Source: Spinacia oleracea (taxonomy: Eukaryota > Streptophyta > Magnoliopsida > Caryophyllales > Amaranthaceae). Taken from it: DNA of 64,000 nt. A model generated the notes under the pieces. The model was given only the letters and a program-made list of their open reading frames with translations. It made no database searches and was not told where the DNA came from. Made by a program: the position numbers and the translations under genes. Position 1 is the stretch's first letter, and each line of letters begins with the position of its first letter. Of the stretch, positions 55,551 through 64,000 are shown in pieces. The stretch covers positions 103,451,157 through 103,515,156 of the forward strand of contig NC_079492.1 in the NCBI RefSeq assembly GCF_020520425.1, in the 5' to 3' direction.

Positions 55551-56522
55551 ATATTTTGATAGTAAAAATATTGTATTAATAGTAAAAATATTTTGATGAC
55601 GCATACATGACGTACGTGGCGCCTATATATATATATATCATTTAGAATCCTACACGTAGTATTGCGACAAGTAAACATTGTCATCGCAACTTACGATCTT
55701 TATCAATCACCAAAAAAAAAACCAACAACGGAATGGCCATTAATTAAGATGGGTGAAAGTTTTCAAATGTGAAATGAGTACGGCCACGATCCTGATAAAG
55801 ATGCATTAGCTTATGTTTTTCAAACAAGGAAGTTGAAAATCTTGACTTATGACTTGTATCTATCAGAAAGTAGGGTTCAAAATGGCTCGGCAACTTAGTT
55901 TGATGAATATCATCATTTACATTGAGACCAATTAAATCTAAGTTTAATGGAGTATTTGATTAGATTCCTTTCCAATTATATGGGAAGTAAGGACACTGAA
56001 AAGCCAATGTTCGGTGCAATGTGACACTAACACCGCTAATTTAAGATGAAAATCCCTCGCAAGTAGGGGGAAATTGTATATCTCTCTTGCAAGGTTATAA
56101 GGATCGAAGCCGAAACTCATTTATGCTTTCTTTTCTTCACCTTATTTTCACTTATTTTATGTCAGATAAGATAAAATAGGATAAGATAAAATAACATAAG
56201 GGTCAATAAAGATGCGTTATATTCACTTGATTTTTACTTTTTTTTCCGAACTTATCTTTATCTGAACTTAATTGAATTTAACTAAACTTATCAAAACTTA
56301 TTTTAGATATAAATTGTACTTGGTCAACCTTATTTTTCCTGAACTTATCTGGACCTTATTTTTCCTGAAATAAGTGAAAATAAGGTGAATAGAACAAAGC
56401 CTAAGTTCATATAAGATAATATAAGGTAAGTTCAGATAAGATAAGATAAGATAATGGTCAATAAATTCAACAATCCCACTTACATGGATCGGGTCCACGC
56501 TATTTATAGCGTATTTTAGGTA
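55551..56522. other. Intergenic DNA with GATAA-rich repeat
   Basis: 56150-56460 contains many GATAAGATAA and TTATTTTCACTTATTT words arranged as a loose inverted repeat, perhaps a decayed MITE. No gene is seen. Confidence 0.45.
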
Positions 56523-56796
56523 CTCCCTCCGTATTTTAAAAAGAGATACACTTTCCTTAAACAACCGTATTTTAAAAAGAGATAAACTTTCCTTTTTCAA
56601 CATGTTTTGGTCCTCACTTCCAATTATATTAATATTTCTCTCTTTCTTAGGGTCCCCTCACTTACTCACTTTATCTTTTTACTATAATAAATAATCCACC
56701 CACTACTCCACTTTCATCTTATTTAAAAAAATTAAACTCACTCTCCTAAAACTACGTGCCGGTCAAAGTGTATCTCTTTTTAAAATACAGAGGGAG
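56523..56796. mobile_element. Stowaway-like MITE with doubled left terminus
   Basis: It begins CTCCCTCCGTATTTTAAAAA, ends TTAAAATACAGAGGGAG and has TA on both sides. CCGTATTTTAAAAAGAGATA occurs twice at the left end. The length is 274 bp. Confidence 0.9.
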
Positions 56797-56842
56797 TATT
56801 TTACAACATTTAAAGATAACATAGACCATCACTGTTCATATG

Positions 56843-59336
56843 TGTAATACCCTGTATTTTAAGTAATTATAAATATATTTAATTATATTTATAAAGCATT
56901 CTATATATTTTATAAATTAAAATTGAATTTAAATATTCATTTAAATGTATTTTATTAATTAAAAATATTTGTTATTTTTAATTTGGGAGAAAACATTTTT
57001 AATTTTAAATTGGGGAATTTAATTGGGTTTTAGAAAAGCAAAACGAGTTTAAAATATTCCGGGCTAATCCAATTTCAATTGCTAGCTCAAACATATAAAG
57101 CAAGTCTAATCTCGTTTAATGAAGCCCATCTTTGAATTTACTGAGTCTAGCCCATATAGGAATCGAAACCTATAAAAACTCTTTTGATGTTTCATAAATC
57201 CATGACATAACTTCATTAAACCCTCATAACTCCCCCTCGCTTTCTCTCTCCTCCACTCGGCTCTCTCTCTCCCCCCGTACCAAGCATCTCCGCGCACCGT
57301 AGCACGCCCCTGTTGCTCGCCAGCCCCATCGTTGCACCCGCTCCCTCACGTCGCCCTGCCTTCGCCCAGCGCCAGTGAGCGTCCTCCCTTTTTGTTTTTT
57401 CCAATCGCTGACCACCACCGTTATCGTGTTATTTTGGCCGACCGATATGATTTCTCTTCTTCCTAATCTATCTCTATTTAAATTATCGTTTTTAAATTAT
57501 GATTATTTATTTTGATTGATGATTTAAATTATTTTGGGATTGGTTATGAACACTAAATTATGGGTTTTTGATGTTGGATTATTGATGATGAATTTAATTA
57601 TGGAGTTTGTAATTTTCAGATTTAAACTATAAAGTAATGCTTTGATTTTTATGAGTTTTAATTTGGTTTAATGATGAATTAGGGTTAGGGTTTTAATAAA
57701 CTCATATGATTAATTGATAAGCATAATTAGATGTTGATTTTAATTATAATAATCAATATGAATTTTCAGATTCGTTTATGATCATTAAAGTGTCAATTTT
57801 TAAGGGTTTTATGCATGAAATTAATTAAATTTCATGCTAGGGTTTTGAACGATTAATTAGGATTATTATTTTCATTAGTAACGACTAATTTCTAATTAAT
57901 TCAAGCGATTTAAAAATTCAATAACGTTGCTGGAAATTTAATGAACATGAAGAATTAAGTTTTTTTTTTTTTTAATTTCATATAGGAGATGATTTCTAGT
58001 CTAGTTGGAATTGAATCACAAAGTTGCTCCTCTACTTAGGTATTAAAGGTGCATACAAGTCTAGGGAGATCCAAGTAAATCATGTGAATACATGTCATGT
58101 CTATGTTGTTGTGATTCATGTTTACTTGGATTGTTGGATTCATGTTTGAGTATGTAAGGAAGCATGTTGTTATTATTTATGTTTGTTGAAGTTTATAGCA
58201 AATATGTTGTCCAAGTATGTTTTATGCATGTATGGTTTATGCGCATGAAAGCAAGTTGTTTATGCTATTGTATGTAAGGTCTAGCATTTTATGATCCAAG
58301 TCTTTCGTTCCATGTCGCACTATTTAGTAAACCACACGTGATTCGTCAGCGTAGGGTATACATTTTCAGTAACCACATATGTAGGGTACACAATAACTTT
58401 AGTAAACCACATATATAGGGTATACATTAAAGAATCGTTGTCAAGGTGAATTGAATTAGGTATCATTCGTGTCTAGTGCACAACCCGCATGTTCACAAGC
58501 ATGTTGTGGACTCGCATGTTGAACCATGTCGAGAAGGAACAAAGGAGTAATTCATTTGAGTCCATTAAGTGTTGTTCACAAGTCCTAAATTAAAGGATCT
58601 TTAAAAGAAACATTGTTTGGTTGTTAGTTTATTATGAGTCGGCTTTTAATAAAATATTAATAAACGTAAAGTGAAACCGAATAAGTTTCAAAACTCTTGG
58701 AACGTATGCACCTTGATTATGAACAATGGGGTAAGTACGAGACCGGAGGGTAGTTACTTCTATTTGGTGATACAAGATGTTGTATTGCTTTTTATATGTG
58801 CAGGGAATTCCGTCAACAGAGTTGACATAGGGTTACTATTATTTATTTTAGTGTTTGGTGCTCTCCCAATACTCGTCCACTGGACATTTCTTTTCAAGGA
58901 CCCGTTCGATGCTTATTCTAATTAATCTAAAGTCAAGAGTGATGTCTTGAGTCGAGCTTTTGGATGTCATTTCAATTATTATTTTGGAATGAAGCATGTT
59001 AGTTTTAGGATTCGTTTTAGGTTGTAGTACTCAGTTTTTTGCTAATTACGTGCTTTGTGTTTTCTGGTCATGGCTTTTTCCATAATGGCCCTATGATAAT
59101 CCATCAATTGCACTTGCATTGTTGGGGAGTAGATTTTCAATAAACATGATTTCTAAAGGTGACTTGCAAGCCAAATAATCTTTCGAGATGGGATTGATTA
59201 AGAGAGTTTATTTTACTTGCATTGTTAAACTCTATTTTTATAATTAGTCTAGACTATTATTACTATTTTGGGTTAATGGATTTGTTTTAATTTGGATTTT
59301 AGTTTGGGCCTTTATGGTTCCAACTTGTAGTAGAGA
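56843..59336 (+). mobile_element. Partial LTR-like sequence
   Basis: TGTAATACCCTGTATTTTAA is the kind of start seen in Gypsy LTRs and resembles the reverse-strand start of the solo LTR at 50821. A pyrimidine- and GC-rich block (57230-57410) and later GGAATTCCGTCAACAGAGTT (58804) are compatible with an LTR. No CA end with a matching duplication was found before the CACTA terminus, so the right limit is uncertain. I see no gene. Confidence 0.35.
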
Positions 59337-59354
59337 CAATCACTACAAGAAAAA

Positions 59355-59841
59355 CAGTTTTGGGCAACGAAAAATGTCGTCGCCCAAACATAGAAATTCG
59401 TCGCCCTTAATTTGGGGCGACGATTTTCTTCGGCCCAAAGGTCGTTGTAATAGGGTCGAGGCCCTTGCTGCATATGGGCGTCGAAGTCACTTGTCGTTGC
59501 ACATAGTATGATTTGGGCGTCGAGACAAATTCGTTGCCCAAAGTTTGTTTTGGACAACGAGATGCATGTTGTCGTCTATATTGTAAACTAATGTGCAACG
59601 AAGTTAATTTTCGTTGCCCTATGTTGGTGATTTTGTACAACGACTTACATTTTCGTTGTCCATAAGTCAACATGTTTGGGCAACAAATTATCCTTTTTGT
59701 TGCCTATAAAATGTCAGTTGGTGCGACAACTGTTTGGATTCCGTCGCCCAAATGAGTCATTAATTTTTTTAAATGTAATTTTGTGCAACAATATTTTTGT
59801 CGCCCATAGTATTATGGGCAACAAAACCTGTTGCACATAAG
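59355..59841. repeat. CACTA subterminal repeat array
   Basis: More than ten copies of TGGGCGACG or TGGGCAACGA words in both orientations, often paired (GTCGCCC...GGGCGAC), over about 490 bp. Confidence 0.88.
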
Positions 59842-61262
59842 TTTAAATCACGCGTCAAATTAATAATGCTTATATGCTACACATAATTTTGGCCCAAGCG
59901 TCTTATAAGCTAGCTACATACCCCGTATATGATTTCTTCTCTGTTAATGAACAAAATGGACATAAAAAATAATTTTGAATAAAAAGTACATATTTATATA
60001 AATAAAATAAAATAAAATAAAAATTCATACATGTCACTCTAACATCGTATGCAAAAGTTTGGAATTAAACTAAAGTTTGGATATATATCTAAAACTAAAA
60101 GTTTGGAATTATTACTAGGTGTAGTCTAAGAAGTTCATATACGGCAAACTCGAATGCTCGATCATATTTCAAAGAGCTCTCCTCGACCCAAATTAGGACG
60201 ATGTTCTTGATCCATTGTTCCTTATAAGATAAAACGACAAATTAGATACTTGTGTGATTAAAAAATTGATAACCAATCTAATATTTAGCATAAAATTCAA
60301 ATTAACGATTCAAGTATATCTAGATGGTATGAACATAAATTTCTGTTTATTTCTCAAATACAATACACAATTTTCTGAGATCTTTACCCAAAGTCAACAC
60401 TTACTTCACTATCTGTTTCCTTGCATATTAAACGTTTGTGCTTTTGCCAATCAATAAATTATCTGATTTTATAGGAAGATCAAAATACTGCATAATTTTC
60501 GAATCAATCATACATTACAGTTTTATACATTTACATAATTATAATCATGAATCACTCCAAACTAATTATGAAATTTTTATACTATCAAAAAAAACTATGG
60601 AATCTTTATCTAATACAATCTTAGTATTTACCAAAAACCTTGCTCTTAGAACTAAAGAAAACCATCATGAATCACTCCAAACTAATTATTCAATCTTTAT
60701 CTAGCTAATTACTCCAAACTAACTAATATGACACACCGAGAACTTTTTCTTAGAATTAAAAAGAAAACCATCAAGAATCAAACCAAAATACTGTATTCAT
60801 TATGAATTAAAAAGAAAACCATCAAGAATCAAACCAAAATACCGTACTCATTATCATTAGAGTGTTAATAACTCAGGTTGGGCCACCGAATTATCAGGAG
60901 GGGAAACAGACTGCACTGCCGAGTACTCTTTTTTCAAAGTTGGTATTGATCTTACATATGCGGGGCATGGTAAGTGCTAAATTAGTTTCGATTCATGCTA
61001 AATAGATATGTAATATGGTGATTTTAAAGACATGTGTGACTTCCAAGCATTGTTGAAAGAATCAAAATGATAGCTGATCCAACTTATTGATTCAGGAAGC
61101 AAAATAGACTGGAATGGTCTGTTCTTCCTATCAAACTAGCTTGTTTGACCAAAGCAGCTGAAGCTTTAAAGAACTGGTTTCGACAGACCATGTTCCATTT
61201 TGTGTGTTTAGATTAGACACTATGCAAATATTCAAGTTTCAAGCAAATAATGTGCCTACGTA
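59842..61262. other. CACTA interior, AT-rich
   Basis: No gene. AAAACCATCAAGAATCAAAC and ATCACTCCAAACTAATTAT recur two or three times in 60540-60840. Confidence 0.5.
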
Positions 61263-61655
61263 CTAGAAAAGGGAGGCCCTGCAGAGAGGGCTGAATGGGA
61301 TGAGAAAGCTAGTACAGAGGCTATACAGCAGCATGAGCATAGGCAGCAGAGGCCTGATGCAGTGCAGCAGAGGCACGTAGCTGACAGACAGCAGCAGCAT
61401 GGGGGTCAGACTGCAGGAGCTGCAGAGATTTGATGATGCGCTGCAGACAGGGCCAGCCGCTGCACAGGCGCTTGCAGGAGGTGCTGCAGAGGCGCGTGCA
61501 GGAGGCGAGGCAGATATAAGCGCTGATGCACTGCAGAAGAAGGCACAACCGACAACTGGTGCAGGTGCACAGCTCATGACTTCAGCAACATCAAGAAGCG
61601 ATGACAGATCAGTAAATTTTTTGTTTTACTTATTACTTCGATTAGTTGATCACAA
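61263..61655 (+). pseudogene. Gln/Ala-rich coding remnant in CACTA element
   Basis: A GC-richer stretch of CAG-type triplets. One frame reads EKGGPAERAEWDEKASTEAI then QQ/HE/RQQ-rich residues to a TGA near 61431; the neighbouring frame continues TGPAAAQALAGGAAEARAGG to SRSDDRS. The switch suggests a frameshifted low-complexity segment of an element gene. I do not recognise the family. Confidence 0.35.
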
Positions 61656-62046
61656 ATGATGTATCCAATTATTTAATTGGACGTAAAATTTACAGATGTT
61701 TGAGATCGGATAGAGCACACATATGAACTTCAGTATGCAAACGAAGAATTAAAAATTATGCGTTGAGGAGGCTTAAGATTGTATTTTCTATTTTATTTTA
61801 TATAAGATTAAATTGTTGCAAGGAGAATAAAATTAAACGAGTTACCTCTTTTTTTCCTTTTTAATTAATTTCTATTTAATGTTCACCTGTAAAACTTTAT
61901 ACTCTGTAATTAGTTTGTGCTAATGAAAATCTTTCTAATTTTTTAAAAATATAACTTAGTTCCTTTAAATTTACTGAGCATATCTTTTTAGTTTTCACCA
62001 TATTAAACTGATGCTATTACAGATGCTAAGCATTTAATTTACATAG

Positions 62047-62520
62047 CATGGTGGTCGGTTTAAACGATATTACCTAACAAGGGATACTAGGAGGCCAAGA
62101 CCTAGTGGAGATATGACTTTAGGCGAGCTTCTTAAGAAGAAAGCAATGGAAGAGGTGAGAGTTTTGATGCTCGTTTAGGATGATAGGACTTCGATAAAGG
62201 GCTGAAGGAAGACAGATAAATGGCCACCCACGATGAAGAAGACAGGAAACTTTTCGCCGGTACTGAAGTACAGTGGGAGGAGTTTTACTCAGAACAAGTT
62301 AAAGACAAAAGAAGCAACCCTGTGAAAGTGGATTGGAAATGGATAGAAGGAAAAACTGGGACTTTTTTTATGCAGGTACAGTTGGAATACAGAGATGGAG
62401 AACATCATGGAAGACGAGATGACAACTTGCAGGAAGGAACAAGCGAACCTAAGAGCTATTGCAGGATTTTTGTCAACACTTTATGCTGATGATTTGGCCA
62501 GGTGTAGCACTGTTAGCCCT
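62047..62520 (+). pseudogene. Unidentified coding fragments in CACTA element
   Basis: Coding-quality pieces follow each other on the plus strand: [20 protein letters not shown] (to 62180), a frame from ATG 62220 (EDRKLFAGTEVQWEEFYSEQ, KVDWKWIEGKTGTFF), and after a plausible AG acceptor near 62375 MENIMEDEMTTCRKEQANLR to ADDLAR (to about 62530). They could be exons of one transposon gene. I cannot name it. The TNP1-like gene lies on the other strand. Confidence 0.35.
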
Positions 62521-63045
62521 GATACTTAGAAAATCTTTTGAATATGGTCTGTAACTTACTCTAGTGCAACTTCAATTTCTGTCCCTTATATCTTAAAAAT
62601 AAAAATAAGCTGAACAAGGTAATACAAACCAAAAATGAAGATCAATGCAAGATGACTTTCATACTTCATCACACAATTCTGGACTAAAGTCCCAGCAGTA
62701 GCATATTCAATTATGTCATAGGCTCATAGCCTCAGGTTGAATCCCACAGAAACTGAACTATCCCAGCAGTAGTTTCGTCATCAAAATGCAATATAAAAAG
62801 TGTATTTGGTAACCTTACTAATGACTTTATCCATGGAAGATGTAGGGAGTAAAAGTTATAGGAAAACCAATGAGGATTCAGGTGAAAGGGTACTTGTCCA
62901 GCTTTTATGTCATTCTTGCTATCATATCACAAGAATTTGCGGGGTAAAAAATGATCAAAGTGAAAATAAGAAAAAGAAAGTCTTAGAGGCATAAGCGTTT
63001 TTTCTAGTTAATGGCCTAAACGACAAAGAATGCAACAAAAATTTA

Positions 63046-63497
63046 CCTCATGTCCTCGAACATTTTCAGCATATCTTCTCTCAGTTTCTGTTCACGTTCA
63101 ATAGCTTCTTTGTCATTCTAGCAAATTCTGCTTTAAGCTCCTCATTGGAAGCTTTGAACTCCTCATTAGATGCTTTAAGCTCTTCATTAGATGCTTTAAG
63201 CTGCTCATTTGATACTCTCAACTCCTCATTTGATGTAGTAAGTGTGTCAACTTGGCTAGAGAGCTCCACTCGTTCATTGTTCTCTCCATTTCTACCTTTT
63301 TTAGGTGGTCGGGCTCCAGGACCAAGTCCTCTTATATACCCAGATTTAGGTTTTAAAACCTTAATGTAAGCATCTTTGACACTGAGTGTATCCTTACCAT
63401 GCTCCTCAATCTGAGTTTCATGAAGTTTTTTGAGTTCTTCATAATTTTTTTCAGCAATTAGCTCCCAACTAGAACCTCCATCCTTTTTCTTATGCCT
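63046..63497 (-). pseudogene. CACTA TNP1-like protein (Transposase_24 family), C-terminal exon
   Basis: After a splice acceptor (TTTTCTAG, minus strand, about 63498) the frame reads HKKKDGGSSWELIAEKNYEE, then YIRGLGPGARPPKKGR, the characteristic GLGPG segment of plant Ptta/En/Spm TNP1-type proteins. Next are imperfect heptads built on SNEEL(K/R)A, seven in a row, predicting a coiled coil. A one-base shift near 63115 precedes KEAIEREQKLREDMLKMFED, which ends at a TAA or splice donor near 63046. TNP1-type proteins bind subterminal repeats. The shift implies inactivity or a sequence error. Upstream exons lie left or right of the visible exon and were not found. Confidence 0.72.
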
Positions 63498-63498
63498 A

Positions 63499-64000
63499 GA
63501 AAATTAAATTTGCAATTTATTAGAACTATAAGATAATACTTTACAAAACAAACAACGAAATATATCACTTAATGGACATTAGCTCACGTATATAATTTAA
63601 TGCATAAAAAATTGGCCTCAAATCATTGCAACCAGGCATGGAGATCGTGCAAAACATTTAGCCCAGCAAAACATAGCATCATGAAAACAGCACCAGTACA
63701 TTAATTTGAATTTCAAGTCTGTCTGGCGTCGTTTGTAAATATTTGTTAGAAACTATTCCCTTATAGGGGGTTTTGTGGTGGTAATGTAATATGTATTCCA
63801 GATACTATAATCTGCCAATTGGTTATCATTATGTTTGGTAAAATATATAAGGATTGAGGCGTAAAGGATGATTTTGCATGTTACTTTGCAGAGTCTTGTT
63901 TATTATTTGGATGTAATTGCAGATAACACATCTTTCGATGTAATTTCTGCGAGGGAAGTTCTGGAAGACTCCATAATCTTTCCTTATGACACATTATTAT
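63499..64000. other. Right edge, CACTA interior
   Basis: AT-rich; intron or spacer of the element. I see no further coding. Confidence 0.4.

Larger units (their letters stand above)
59341..64000. mobile_element. CACTA element, left end, running off the window
   Basis: The terminus CACTACAAGAAAAAC is the canonical CACTA form, and a dense subterminal array follows. A TNP1-like (Transposase_24) gene segment lies on the minus strand near the right edge. The opposite terminus is not in the window. Confidence 0.8.

Noticed and set aside
57106-57418. Minus-strand Arg/Gly/Glu-rich frames
   Set aside because: They are complements of a pyrimidine-rich, leader-like block of an LTR; no conserved domain.

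Overview
This is plant nuclear DNA: AT-rich, intron-bearing genes embedded in nested transposable elements. I infer a eudicot. The abundance of Stowaway-like MITEs ending CTCCCTCCG and the mix of Copia, CACTA and MULE elements would suit Caryophyllales (a spinach, beet or quinoa relative), but that is only an impression. About three host genes are visible: an intronless COPT/CTR copper transporter (21980-22477, +), a four-exon universal stress protein (33315-34523, +) and a two-exon tau-class glutathione S-transferase (37694-35128, -).

Region 1-20760. After degraded DNA with a CACTA end and two MITEs comes a complete Ty1/Copia retrotransposon (1826-20758, +). Its LTRs are both 664 bp and its 5-bp target duplication is GGTGG. 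A second Copia-like element (5433-15654, -; LTRs 1361 and 1365 bp, duplication GGAAA) is inserted in its gag. Removing the inner element leaves one uninterrupted gag-pol frame of 1354 codons. The inner element has lost almost all coding capacity and carries a GC-rich repeat block in its leader.

Region 20760-33300. The copper transporter has a cluster of GTAC motifs upstream. Next come a SINE with a 15-bp duplication, LINE RNase H and Copia gag remnants, and an internally deleted third Copia element (25752-29709). A dense run of Stowaway-like MITEs and simple repeats follows.

Region 33300-38750 is the gene island. The USP and GST genes converge. The single GST intron holds a Mutator-like MITE with a 9-bp duplication.

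Region 38750-50390 is one large Mutator-like element (MULE). It carries a broken MuDR/SWIM transposase gene (-) and a convergent small GRF zinc-finger gene (+). A 6.5-kb CACTA element (39207-45702, duplication CAA) splits the GRF gene; it contains an eight-copy tandem array of about 171-bp units and possible captured exons.

Region 50390-64000. A solo LTR (50821-55545, duplication TTTAC) contains a nested Helitron (50961-51722) and a truncated Copia element (53004-54709). After it come a MITE, a partial LTR-like sequence, and a CACTA element that starts at 59341, carries a TNP1-like gene (-) and runs off the right edge.

The most interesting unannotated signals are shared by four Copia families with different LTRs. 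All four keep a 3' non-coding domain containing a 12-nt palindrome, and a hairpin abutting the polypurine tract whose stem is conserved while its loop varies. Also notable are a doubled-terminus architecture in four Stowaway-like MITEs (CTCCCTCCG-N17-CACTT) and the GRF gene carried by the MULE. All comparisons were made by eye; no alignment or database search was run.
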